64,000 bases of DNA from Phaeotremella fagi. Taxonomy: Eukaryota > Basidiomycota > Tremellomycetes > Tremellales > Phaeotremellaceae. This document shows, one piece after another, positions 36,107 through 47,904 of this stretch. The stretch lies in NCBI GenBank assembly GCA_001599715.1, contig BCHU01000003.1:1798001-1862000 (forward strand), in the 5' to 3' direction. Both the position numbers and the translations under genes were made by a program. The stretch's first letter is position 1, and the number at the start of each line of letters is the position of its first letter. The notes beneath the pieces are model-generated. The model saw only the letters and a list, made by a program, of their open reading frames with translations. It was not told the origin of the DNA and did not search any database.

Positions 36107-37793
36107 ATGCGTCTAACAAAACTACGTTCGAGTGAGTTTTTGAACTTCCTTTTTGGATACCATCATACCCAAGGCAGATACCTAACCCTTTCCCAGTCAT
36201 ATCGCGAGGTTACGCTTCTCATGCATCCACGAAAATTCCCATCCCCACGAAACCACCCTCGATACCACCAACCTCAAAACAAAAATCAACATCTGGATCA
36301 ACAACCCTCCCAAAACCCCGATTGGACTATACCAAACTCCTCTCCAATCCCACTGAAACAACGTTGAACCATCTTCAAAGAGCCTCACCAATCCCCAAAG
36401 ATCATGTACAGCATCTCAAACGAATCCGTGAAACCCAATTAATCTTACTCGACAAATTAAACAAAATACGTTCGAAACAACGTGAGATCGGTCAACTGAT
36501 CTCTCATGATTTAGGTGATAAACAGGAAAATCTTTTACAAGCGAAAAAACTGAAAATCAAGATCAACGAATATGAAAAGACTTTGGCTGATGTTGAAGAT
36601 GAATTATTGGAATTGGGATTGAGATTACCTAATTTCTCTGATGGGGGTTCACCGATTGGGAATGAAGATCAAGCGAAAGTTTTGGAAACTTTTGGACTTC
36701 GTTCGATCTTAGAAGCTGATGTCAAAAGGGATCATTTGGATATAGCGAATCACTACGATTTAATAGACAACGAAGCTAGTTCGATCGCTTCGGGTTCTTC
36801 TTGGCCTTACTTAAAAAATGAATTGGCGATGCTGGAACTAGCTTTAGTTAATTATTCAATCTCCATCGCTGTGAAACATGGTTTCTCAGTTGTCACCACA
36901 CCGGACGTCGTTAAAGTCGATTTAGCTTCCAGATGTGGGTTTCAACCTCGAGACGAAAGAGATGAATCCGGTTCAACACCTACACAAACTTATTTCATCG
37001 AATCCAAAGATCAAAACCAAGATCCAACACATTGTTTAACTGGAACAGCTGAAATCCCATTATCAGCCCTGTTCGCTAATAAAATCATTAATTCTAATGA
37101 ACTACCTAAAAAAGTCGTTGGGTTAGGTAAAGCTTTTCGAGCTGAGGCCGGGGCGAGAGGCTCGGATACTAGAGGTTTGTATAGGGTTCATCAGTTTACT
37201 AAAGTTGAATTGTTTTGTGTTACGGATGAAGAGTCTAGTGGAGAGATGATGGAGTTTATGAGGGATGTTCAGAAAGAGATTAATTTGGGTTTGGGGTTGA
37301 GTGTTAGGTGAGTCCTTTTGGTTTTGTTGTTGAATAGGTTGATTAATGGGTATTAGGGTACTTGACATGCCAACTGAGGAATTGGGAGCTAGCGCATCGA
37401 GGAAATACGATATGGAAGCCTGGATGCCAGGAAGAGGTAAATGGGGTGAAGTAAGTCTCTGCTTACCCTTTACGAACAACCACAACTAATCCCAAATACC
37501 ACCAGATAACCTCAACCTCAAATTGCACAGACTATCAATCAAGAAGATTACACATCCGATACCGTCCAACCCAAGATTCACAATCTTTACCGTCTCCTTT
37601 ACCATTCGCACACACCCTCAACGGAACTGCAGCTGCCATACCTAGATTAATCGTAGCTCTTTTAGAAAACGGTGTTAGATTTTCTGAAGAGGGTGAGATT
37701 GTTGGATTGGATTTACCGTTGGTTTTGAAGAGGTTTTGGATTGGGAGGGAGGATGTTGTTGGAGCTGGCAAGGGGGTTTTACGTTGGGTTTAG
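36107..37793 (+). CDS. DIA4: Mitochondrial seryl-tRNA synthetase
   Basis: Four exons. Exon 1 (36107-36131) gives MRLTKLRS and joins over an intron ending CTAACCCTTTCCCAG at about 36196 to [15 protein letters not shown], a basic, Ser-rich mitochondrial leader; this join is the only one found that keeps the frame. A coiled-coil arm ([20 protein letters not shown] onward) is followed by class II motif 2 ([23 protein letters not shown]), the serine-binding [15 protein letters not shown] region, and motif 3 ([20 protein letters not shown]). It charges mitochondrial tRNA-Ser. Complete, about 500 residues. Confidence 0.93.
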
Positions 37794-38117
37794 GGCATTG
37801 CATTTACATTTATGGCATTTTCATCACTTTTCTTAAGTGTGTAGTAGGCTTGTCAAGTTTTGTTGTAACCTCATTAAGAAGGCGTTTTTCTTTTTCGAAA
37901 GAAACCTGAGACATCAACTTTGACCACTGCAGTGAAGAATGATTGCATCGTGTGACAAATGAAGTGACGAGTGAAGTATGACAATGATGGTATAAAGATG
38001 ATAATTGACAAAGTAACCGGTCTCTTAAAAAAGGCGATTGAAAGGTGAGAAACTCTTCAAAATTGTTAAATAATGTCCATGAAGATTGAAGAGTCAATCC
38101 CGTAGCAATGGTTTCAT
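37794..38117. other. Convergent 3' spacer between SerRS and Kre9-like gene
   Basis: No feature recognised. A 95-codon minus-strand ORF has no support. Confidence 0.4.
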
Positions 38118-39089
38118 TTACAGAACGAAAACCAAAGCTAAGATTGATGAGCCAACCACACCAACGGACGCAGCTACCAATTTGCCAGCACTGGATTTAG
38201 CAGATGTGGAAGCGGCTGCGACAGTCGCACTTGTCTTTGAGGTACCTGAAGTTGAGATCGAACCTGAGGCTGAGGTACTGGAAGGAGTGGTGTAGATTGT
38301 TATACCGCTCGATGGGACTGTGTAAGATGGGATTGAGGATGAGGCTGAAACTGAAGCTGTTGAGGTATTCGAGGAGAGGAGGGTACCGGTACCTATAAGA
38401 TTTTTGTTAGGACATGATATAGTACAGAAAGGGAATGATGGTTCTTACCGTAAGCAACTGTGGTTCCACTGATAACTGTCGTACTAGCTGGTGGAGTTGT
38501 TGATCCGTCTGCAGCAGCGATCTAAATAAGTGTTAGAGGGGGATAGTAGGGGACGTGACAAAAACTTACGGTGAATCGAGTGGTCCATTGGACAGTTGAG
38601 ATGTTACCTCCTTGGGTACTGATTGTCATTGAAGGTTAGTAGGTGTTTGTCGATAGGACCCGATGTTCACTCACAATTGACAGAAATAGATTTGTGAATT
38701 TGGACTAACGTTTGGACAGGGGACTGTCAATGTGGTAGTTGTAGCGGCGTTGATACCAGAAGCAAGGGCTGGGATGTATCAGTAAAAGCAACGCATTGAA
38801 AAATAGGATATATTACTCACTAGTCAAAGCGACCATCTAAAACGTTCAAATTCAATCAGCTTAAATCCCTTTCCCCAAACAACACACACCAAACAACAAA
38901 ACCTACATTAAAATTATCACCAGTCATCAATTGAATTTCCAAATTATTGTAGGAACCAGTAGTATCGGCTGTCCAAGCGATGGTAAGCGGAGAACCGACT
39001 TTGACGACTGTAGATCCATCAGGTGTTGTTGGTAAGAAAATTGCTTGGACGGAGAGTAGGAATGGAAGGAGGAGGGTTAAAGCGAGCAT
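38118..39089 (-). CDS. Kre9/Knh1-like Ser/Thr-rich GPI-anchored wall protein
   Basis: About six exons, including a 16-base one (NMVAL). Signal peptide MLALTLLLPFLLSVQAIF, then the Kre9/Knh1 domain: PTTPDGSTVVKVGSPLTIAW, TGSYNNLEIQLMTGDNF, LTVPCPNVSPNSQIYFCQF and ISTVQWTTRFTI. A Ser/Thr-rich stalk follows, then SSAGKLVAASVGVVGSSILA with a hydrophobic end LVFVL, as expected for GPI attachment at a Ser or Ala. Relatives take part in beta-1,6-glucan assembly or sit in the wall. No catalytic motif. Confidence 0.85.
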
Positions 39090-39673
39090 TGTTTTTTTGG
39101 GTGAGAAAAGTAAAGAGTGGATTGTGGTTGATATACCTTGAGTTTAATGAATGTGGATTGTTAAAGTAGAAGAATTAAAGAATGTTTAGAATGAACTTGG
39201 AGATGAGATTGGATTGATATTTATTTTTATTTTCGCTTTGACCTGGCTGTAAAGGGATTTCCCTGACTACAAAACGACAAACATTGTCAGAGCAACAGGA
39301 GCAGGCAGCACAGCACAGCTTTGTATGCATGGATACATCGTATGCAAGTATCTTACACCATACCTACTCTCTACAGCTCATCCATCTATGCATGTCTATA
39401 TCTTCTTCTCCCAATCCCCAAGAACACACCAAAATACAACTTAATAAACAACCCCCCACAACTCTAAAGTCAAAGCTCATTCAAAGAAATAGCAAAATCA
39501 TACGCGACGCGTGGCGGATTCAAGGTGGCAATAAAGTACTACTTCGTAAGAGGTATTGGTAGATACACCTTCATCGACCAAGATATGATTGCAAGATATC
39601 ATCCACATAATGTAGTGTAAATAGAAGATTCCTCTCTATATATCTATACCAGGTATTCAAGATCATACCCTAA
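39090..39673. other. Spacer upstream of Kre9-like gene
   Basis: Promoter of the wall protein plus the 3' UTR of the MFS gene. A 92-codon plus-strand ORF (39284-39562) is of atypical composition and not called. Confidence 0.4.
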
Positions 39674-41647
39674 TCAATCTCTAACGGTAAACTGACATCT
39701 AGCTCTAACCTTCCGTCCTAATCCCTCATCAGCATTCTTATCCACACCAACAATTCTGCTTGGACTTACCGTAGATATAGAAAACGAATGGTACAGGTAC
39801 CATGAGTACACCTAAGAATCCTAGTAGTCTGCAAAGTGTCCACTTCAACTTTCGATCTCCTGATAATTGTAGAAGCGACTTACGACGTTGCCCATTCATG
39901 ACCTAGATTCTGGTACATAGCCGGTGCAGAAAGAATCACTAATCCACTTGCGACTATGATAATCACATTCAGTAAAGCTCAACGCTCAAAGGGAAGGTTA
40001 CCCACCATATCTGACTAAAGTAGCTCCTGCCAACTAGATATCTCGTAAGTACAAAGTGTCAACCCTCTTAAACCAACCCAACTCACCGCACTAGCTGCGA
40101 AAGGACCGTAGACGTCTATCATATATTGATAACTCGATTGAAAGACTGCCAAGAGCCCTAAACCGAATGGAATCCCGCTATGGTGTGGTTTTCAATCATT
40201 GGTTTAGAGAAAAGTAAGAAATGTTACTCACCTCATCATTAATAGCCATATACTATGATTTGGAGATGAAGTCCAAGCGAACCAGAATAAACTAATCGGA
40301 ACAAGTACCGATGCGAATAATACTACGATTCGTTAGGACTTAAGTAGCGTTAGGTCGTTGTGCTTACATGGAACAAGTCTTTCTTCAGGTTCAACTTTCC
40401 CACCATAAATCCCTCGTCTCGTTTTACCCTTTTCAGCATCCTTCGTCAACCCGATATACCTTTTATAATGTAGACAGACGAATCCGAATAGAATCCCGAA
40501 TCCTAGGATGACTGGTATGAAGGTAAGACCGATTTGAGCTGGTGTCAAACCGTGAGTTTCGAATACTATCGGATAAGCTTCGAAGAAGGTGTATAAACAT
40601 ATATAGACGACTAGTGTGGGTTTTGTCAACAGTACTTCTTATTTCAGTGAGAACTCGAACTCCACTTACCCGTTAAGTAAAGCACGAAAAATTGAACGAC
40701 GGGTTCAACAAGTAACATTTTGAACGGTCTCTTCAAACTCCTCTTTGTAGCCTCCACCAAAGTCTCCTCTTCAATCTCCGCTCTCCACCCTTGATCCCCA
40801 GTCAACTTCCGTAATCTAACAGCCTTAAACCTCAACAGCGCCGGTGTATGAGTTTCAGGCATGAACACCAACGTACTAACGAACGCGGCTGCGTTCCAAA
40901 TCCCACAAATCCAATAACACCATCTCCACCCCAATCCCGAATCTTGAATGTAACCACCGATGATGGGTCCGATTGCCGGACCTAAGAAACCAGCTGTGGA
41001 GAAGAGTGGGAGGGTGAGGGTACGCGCTAGATTGTTACCTATATCGTTGAGACTTCCGCCTGCGTTTGAGAGGGGACTGGCGGAGAAGAAACCTGCTAGG
41101 AAGCGGAGGATTAGGAGACTTGGGATATTGGGTGCTAGGGCTGAACTGATTTCGAATAGGGTGGCCAGGAGGAGGGTTACAACGTAAACTGGTAATCTAC
41201 CGTGTACTACATTTTCCTCACTATTAGTAAGAATACTGAAGAAGAAGTGATAGACGTACACTCAGATAACGGTGCACTAGGCATAGCTCCCACTCCCATC
41301 CCAACCAAAAACAAACTAGTCATACCAGTAGCAGCCAATTGACTACAACCAAATTCATCTTTCACCCCAGACTCAGCGTTCGCACTAACACTACTTGAGA
41401 AAGTCAACGAGAGCGTTAACCAAGATAACAGAGCTATCAACCAGCCTTTATAAACTTTTGACCAGTTTTTGGGGTTTCGAGGATCGAGGGGATCGGTGAA
41501 TTTCACATATGTTTTTTGAGTTGGGGTTGAGGTTGGGGTTGAGGTTTCTTCTATCGTACGTCTGGATTCGGATTCGGTTTTGATTGGACAGTTCTTCAGT
41601 TCTTTGGGATCCACTTCGAAGGATAGATATTGATAATACGCCTGCAT
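39674..41647 (-). CDS. MFS transporter, DHA1 drug:H+ antiporter/polyamine type
   Basis: About nine exons. The family leader KFTDPLDPRNPKNWSKVYKG precedes the first span; then CSQLAATGMTSLFLVGMGVG, GRLPVYVVTLLLATLFEI, LRFLAGFFSASPLSNAGGS, GPAIGPIIGGYIQDSGLGWR and WCYWICGIWNAAAFVSTLVF (span 6), a central loop, and the second half from YICLYTFFEAYPIVFETHGL to FLGVLMVPVPFVFYIYG. The last residues, GRKVRARCQFTVRD, come from joining across a 45-base intron (about 39719-39763). The DP-x-NP-x-NW leader is typical of fungal Tpo1/Flr1-like exporters. Twelve spans expected; substrate unknown. Confidence 0.87.
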
Positions 41648-42077
41648 CGTAGTTGTCGATAATGATGAAACAGACGATAACTATCTACAAACACGAATAC
41701 AGGTCGTTTCGTGTCTTTGTACAGAATCTAACGATTATCATTGTGAGATCTCAACGTATACGAAATCTTGGAGTATTTATATCTCGATTGACACCGAAAA
41801 ATCCGTACAAACACCTTCAGGCACGTAACCAAATCTTAAGTGAATCCTATTTCCCGATGATATCTTCGCTTGCTGGTTCTTTGCTTATCAATCATAAATC
41901 AGGTCAAATACTCATGATGGATATTATCGGCATATGAGACATGTTACAGCTCTGCTTATTCATCTTCATCGTCATCTTCGCACCCGAAAAGAAAGAATCA
42001 ACTAAATGTCTCCTTCGTACCGAATCTCACACATCGACTCGTTCGTTCGGAAGTCGCTCGTCGTTCGGCATCGTGCC
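41648..42077. other. Spacer between DHA1 promoter and STRAP 3' end
   Basis: No further feature recognised. Confidence 0.4.
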
Positions 42078-43545
42078 CTACTCTTGTGTTTGCCATAATC
42101 CATATGATTTACCTTAAGTTACAGCATTTCATCAGTAGGATACGACGTACGTAACTCAACACTCACCTGGATTCGTTTGCCATAATCTAATCGTCCCATC
42201 TTCACTTCCACTAGCATAAACCTCTCCGTCAGGACTGTATGAAACAGAATGAACAGGTCCATGATGACCTTTATAAACCTCTCTTTCGATTCCAGTGTCT
42301 AAATCATAGACTCGAACCCATGGATCTAACGTTGATCCAACGACGAATCTGTCTCTGGCGTAGGGGTGTAAAGAAGCGGATGTTGGTGGATGAGGTAATT
42401 CGATTGATACTGGTGGATGTTGTCTGAGAATGTCAAGGAAATGAACTGATTTACCGGATGTGACGGATAGTGTACCACCACCGTGGGCTAGTTCCATTGA
42501 GGTGATTGGTTGACCAAGGTCGAGTGTTGCTGTTTGAGAAAGAGTTCGGAGATCCCACCATCTACGTGGTGTCAGTCTTTAGTCGGGCGAAAAACGCTAA
42601 CTAAATCACTCACCTGACTAGACCATCTTCGGCCGCACTGACACCAACTGTTCCACCCGAACCTTCATCCCAAACGATACTTCGCACTGTACCATCACAA
42701 GAAAGTCCATCTGGATTTTTACCCAGAACAAGTGGTTCAGCGTCAGGTCTGTTGAGGTCAAACAAACGGATTTTCTTTTCGTTGCCACCCTAAAAGCGAT
42801 TTTAGTTGTAACTCCCATCACTTCTGATTCACACCTACCGTTAACAAATATTCAGGTGTCTCTGATGGGTTGAGAGCGACTGTACGAACGATATGGTTGT
42901 GTGCGAAGGTATGTAAAGCTTCACCAGTGGTGGTGTCCCATATTTTACTGATGTATGTTAGTGAATGCCATTGAATATATGACCCTCCACTCACGCTGTG
43001 AAATCAGCACTACCGGTGACAGCTCGAGACGTGTCTAAGGAGATTTTGGAGGACCAAACGGCACCCTTATGGCCTGATGATACGGTCAGTTATGTGCACT
43101 TCACCAAGCATTAAATGACCTACCAAGGAATGTACCGACCCAATCACCTAGCCAGCTACGAAGCATTGGGTTTCCATCCTTACATGCGGAAATGAGGAGG
43201 TAGGTGTTATCCTCGAGGCTGATGTTTGGTTAGCGCACTGTCACTTTTGCTCCCACGGCACACTCACAGATTAGAGAATTGAAGATGAGTCACAGGTCTG
43301 GTATGACCTGAACAAAGAAGTGGTTGAACTTTAGGTGCTGGTGTAGCGGCACCACTGTTTTGACCGTTGGTGTTGTTACCGTTGCTGTTGCCATTACCGT
43401 TTAGTTTTGGTGTACCATTAAGGTTTCCATTACCGTTACTGTTGGTCCTTGCATTTGAAGGTGGTGCTCTAGGATCATATAGTTGAGGAGAATGTGAATA
43501 GGGTTGGGGTTGGGGTTGAGCGTAGCCATTGGTATATCCTGCCAT
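42078..43545 (-). CDS. STRAP-like WD40 protein (serine/threonine kinase receptor-associated protein)
   Basis: Asn/Gly-rich head (MAGYTNGYAQPQPQPYSHS), then WD repeats in STRAP order: LLCSGHTRPVTHLQFSNL, YLLISACKDGNPMLRSWLGD, WVGTFLGHKGAVWSSKIS, VTGSADFTAKIWDTTTGEAL, HTFAHNHIVRTVALNPSE, LTGGNEKKIRLFDLNRPDAE, and GHHGPVHSVSYSPDGEVYAS. The terminal exon joins across an intron (about 42112-42168) to give NPGKSYGLWQTQE, which copies the GKTYGLWK ending of animal STRAP. STRAP homologues act with the SMN complex and in RNP assembly; here it is divergent from the Sm-D1 gene, itself an SMN client, which is suggestive only. Confidence 0.87.
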
Positions 43546-44557
43546 GGTGGGTGAGAGTGGGTTTAGTGGGAGTTGGTAATGGGAGAGAGTTTATAGATAT
43601 CTATATGCACGTAGAAGAATTGATGGAGGTAAATCGAACCGGTCGAAAGTATGTGTTTGAAGATAGTTGGTGGAGACAGAGAGTGAATTTGAAGTTGTAT
43701 AGATGTGTGGTGTGAGATGGGAATTGAGTTGAGCACAGTTCGTTTTTGATTGAACTTGCTTCCACAGTAGTTGTTATCTCCTCAAATCCTAGTTGAGAGA
43801 AAGGAGCCTTTATGCCGTTTAGTTTTGGTTGACTGATTTACAAAGGTATGATAAGCCGTATTCGTGTTTGTTGAATTCAATGTTTAGTCTATTTGTAAGT
43901 TAATGTCGTGATTTGATTTCGTTGTCATAAAAATGACATTACTTTGCGTTACAATTGTTTAATGTGTTTTGAGAGATGAGATTTTCTGTTTCGTACACTA
44001 AGATAGCCGTCTATGTGTGGAATGAAGTGAGGTGATAGGGAGGGATTGCCAAAATAGATATGATAAGGTAATTTGAACAGTTGTTGCTTTTGGAACTAAG
44101 TTTGAAGGGGGTGGGTAGTGTGGTGTTGTGTGATTTGGTTGGGGTGGCGATGTGATGGTTATTTTTTGGTTGTCGTGGGGTTAGGGTTTGGGTATCGAAA
44201 TTGAGTTGAAGAGGGATAGGATGTCTAAATTATAGTTGATAAAAGAGCCGAAGAAGAGATGGAAATAAGAAAAGGAAATGGGAATGAAAGGAAAGAAGAT
44301 GTTGTTGGTGATGGTTCAAGAGGAGGTGGTGACTATAGGTGACATCTAATTGCCACATTGACATAACACCGATAACACCGCTACTCCTCACTAACTTTAA
44401 CATCTTTAAACCTCACCTCTATTCTTACTCTTAACTATCTTCTATTCATCTTCTATCCATCCTCAAAAGCCATTCAACAAGGCATTCTCACGTACAGTAC
44501 AACACTCCTCTTCTTCTCTCGCTTTTAGCATTTCTATCCGACTCCGTCTTTCACAAA
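43546..44557. promoter_or_regulatory. Divergent region of STRAP and Sm-D1 genes
   Basis: 1 kb without a convincing gene. G/T-rich and then C/T-rich toward Sm-D1. Confidence 0.4.
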
Positions 44558-45225
44558 ATGAAGCTCGTTAGGTGGGTAAAATCCGGTGCATCTTGTGGTC
44601 AAACGATCAAACTTACACTCGTCTTTACTTCAGATTCCTAATGAAACTCAACAACGAGACGGTCACGATAGAGTTGAAGAATGGATCTGTAGTTCATGGT
44701 ACTATTACTTGTGGGTTTTGGGTTATCTCGATGGGAGGAATGTTACTGATCTATAGTTTTACCTTTTAATCGAACTCTACTTATCTTCACTCGAATTTCA
44801 TTTTCAATCAACGAACCTTGCATTAACCTTCGTCATCTTCAATCACAACTATGGATCCATGGAAACATATCACATCTACCACTCTCGAAACAACATCCGA
44901 ACCAACAGCCGTCGACCCACAAATGAACACCCATCTCAAATCAGTCAAACTAACACTCCGCTCTCAAATCGGTACATCAACACCCCTTTCATTAGACAGT
45001 ATAGCGATCAGAGGAAACAACATCAGATATTACATTCTACCAGATTCGTTACCGTTAGATACGTTACTAGTTGACGATGCTCCCAAAGCGAGGAAGAAAA
45101 AATTGGGTGGTGGGCCTAAAGGATCTAAACCTTTAGCTCCAGCAGGTCGTGGTGGATTCGGAGCTAGAGGAGGCTCGAGAGGTGGCTTTGGAGGAAGAGG
45201 GGGCGGTAGAGGACGAGGTTTCTAA
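44558..45225 (+). CDS. SMD1: Small nuclear ribonucleoprotein Sm-D1
   Basis: Three exons: 44558-44571 (MKLVR), about 44634-44710 ([25 protein letters not shown]), about 44911-45225. The third gives [40 protein letters not shown] and [20 protein letters not shown], ending in a Gly/Arg-rich tail ([17 protein letters not shown]). The Sm1 and Sm2 motifs are complete; the RG tail is the usual target of arginine methylation. Part of the spliceosomal Sm ring. Both donors are GTGGGT, and intron 2 is about 200 bases, much longer than its neighbours. Confidence 0.95.
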
Positions 45226-46561
45226 GAAGATAGAAGGTTTTCTGGAACTTCTGATGATGAAGATGGCGATGGGTTGGGGTGAGAACCGATTTGCGAGGGG
45301 TTTGGTTGTCAAATCTATAACTGATACCAGTTTTGGAAATCATGCATAAGCGTTTCATATTCTCTTACGCCAAGGCTGACACGAATAGATACTCATGACG
45401 GAGAAAGCGAACGTTGAGTTCGGTGGGATTTTAGTCGGGAACCTGTTTTTATCGCGCTTCGAATAATCTTCTCGATTGTCGTGGCGCTTAGTTCGAATAG
45501 TGGAATCGTGATACATAAGTACTGACGACCAGACTAAGATGATGAACCGATTGTCGCACTCGATATAAATTTGTGGAAGCCTTCTTGAGGAGGGGGATTG
45601 GAGCAAGTCATATCCAGTTGTACTATGCGCAACAGTTTATCAAGAGTCCAAACATTAGGCCTTCAATTTTTTCCAGGAGGTGGAGAAGAAGAATCCTAGA
45701 ACTAAAACAGATAATGGTGTACGAAAGAAAGGAAGATGGAGGGTACAAAAGATTTCTCTAGAACTAAGAGAAAACGTCCGAATACGACAGAAACACACGA
45801 TCACCCTCTTTCATCAGACCAACTAGGTTCTTCCCATCGAGGAGGACATGTTGGAGTGCAGAATAGCAGCAGAGTGATGGTGTTAACATCCACGAACGAA
45901 TCCTCACTGGAACTGTATGATCAACAAAGACCCAAACAAATCTAACGTACGTTTCAGTACAGTACGAGTACATATTCCCATCAGGGATCCTTCAAGCGAG
46001 AAAAGGCGGTTTGCATCTCAACCCCAAACATTCATTCGGTTGACTCAGTGAGAGTGAGAGTGGTTCCATACAAGCAGGATTACGAAGTGGTACCGTAATA
46101 TCGATACTGCAGGAGAAAGTTCTCTCAGGTGACTACACTCAGAGTCACCACTTGTATCCGTACCCTCGGAATCAGAATCGTTCGATAGATCTGAGAATTA
46201 AGTTACATTTCAGGTCTGGATCTGTACTGTCTTTCTTACGCCATGCCGTTTAGTTTAATTTAATCACTGGATAGGAGTTGGGACGGATATATAATATTGT
46301 TATCTTGGCAGGTACAGAGCAGATCTGAACAGAGCTTATTCACTGTAATTCTTTCTTTTTTTCAGGAGAGTGGCATCAGGACAGAGCGTCTGTTCTGCTT
46401 CTAATTGTTCGGAAGGTACATTATTGGTACGAGTACAGTATCGAGAGATGGATTTCGTACATTGCACCCGTTAAGGATTGAGAGTAGCTCAAAACATACT
46501 GTGTATATGTATTAACAGCTTTCTGTGCAGTATTTATCTGTTCTATTCAAATTTTGATAGA
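45226..46561. other. 1.3 kb gene-poor stretch
   Basis: Short overlapping ORFs (60-83 codons) with no domain. No repeat, tRNA or RNA gene recognised. Confidence 0.4.
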
Positions 46562-47559
46562 ATGTTGTACAAAACCTTGATAACCTTCTGCGTCTGCTTC
46601 AGCATATTCACTCAAGCTGCAGCTGCACCTCCCAAAGGAATCAAGGATTCAAGGGATCAACCGGTCAACGAGAATTTGGATTCAAACCCTCGTTTCATAC
46701 ATAACCAACGCTGAAAGATTACGATTGAGACTTCCACTCAACCCACCTAGAAGATTTTTCGACGCTACAGCTCCGCGTGGTAAGTTACAAAATCCCCTCT
46801 TTTCAGATACACTTTTTCCATCTACTGATACTGTAGAACACGACAATAGCTTTAGCCGCCAGGGCATCACCCGTCATCACCACTTATATTCAAGCTAATT
46901 TCGTTTCGACAGGTCTGTTAGCTGGTTATTTCAAGACAGGCAGTTTAACTCCTGTAAGTCCTGAATTTCACAGAGATCTCACTGTAATTCTCAACTGATG
47001 AAAATTGTGTCACCTCATAGACGATAGTGGACGCATCTAAGGTCATCAGTGATATCTCACCAGGGAACTTTAAGGCTCTCAGCTTATCGTATCCAAATTT
47101 TGGAAACGTAGAAATAATAATTGGTTTCAGATATACCTACGGTGAACTTGGTGGTACCGGACACAGGTGGGTCAGGGAGTCATCTAAGTTGAATTTCATA
47201 GCTGACCTGTTGAATTTTCGTTTGAAGTGTCGCTATTTTCTACGGTACTGATTTCCAGGACTTTAGTTTCAATATAGCCGCCAATCCGAGGTAAGGCGTC
47301 GTTTCATCCGTCTCTGTACAAAAACTCAAACTCGGACATTTAGCTGATAAATACATTTCATCAATCTAGCTCACTCGCAGTTGCATATCTAAACCCGGAC
47401 GGTATAAGAACTTATCCCAATCTATACTGGTTCCCTGGAGATCGTGTTCAAATCGCAGGTAACGTTGCCGATCTCAACCGTATTGGTCAGGACTTTGTTC
47501 CTCACACCTATACCGAGGACGATAAAATCGTGTTTTCTTTTTTAACAATTACCACTTGA
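46562..47559 (+). CDS. Secreted protein of unknown function
   Basis: The signal peptide MLYKTLITFCVCFSIFTQAA begins at 46562, followed by AAPPKGIKDSRDQPVNENL. The join to the next block is uncertain: a donor at CCCTC/GTTTCATA (phase 1) to an acceptor before CTCCGCG or before CTTTAGCC keeps the frame. After that the exons agree: LAARASPVITTYIQANFVST, GLLAGYFKTGSLTPTIVDAS, NFKALSLSYPNFGNVEIIIG, FRYTYGELGGTGHR, IFYGTDFQDFSFNIAANPR, LAVAYLNPDGIRTYPNLYWF and PGDRVQIAGNVADLNRIGQD. The mature part has few or no Cys. No family recognised. It lies just before the metacaspase gene in the same direction. Confidence 0.6.
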
Positions 47560-47904
47560 GAGGTTGATTTTGAAAGCTTTTGGTGAAATGTTGACATTGC
47601 CGTGGGTATTCATGGACAGTGATGCTGTTGCTATTTGAAACATCATGAAATATTTAGTTACAAGTAAATTTTAGAACGGAATGGTATCATATGTTTCCCT
47701 CGTGTAGTCGAAGATTAAAATCGACGTTGCCTTCTGTGAGCTGTGTACTTTTTTTTTGGTCTTCTGAACCAGAGAGATTTGATCCGAGATCAGCATCAGT
47801 GAACAAAAAGGAAAGGAAAGGCTGTGTACTGATAGCTTGACAACATTTTTCCCCCTTTCCCCTTTCACTTTGTTCCATATCCAACAAATTAGTCCATATC
47901 AATC
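47560..47904 (+). promoter_or_regulatory. Promoter region of metacaspase
   Basis: Pyrimidine-rich just before the start (CCCCCTTTCCCCTTTCACTTT). No other signal. Confidence 0.4.

Noticed and set aside
36017..36367. 116-codon ORF over the SerRS 5' end
   Set aside because: Wrong frame; the intron ending at about 36196 gives a proper mitochondrial leader.
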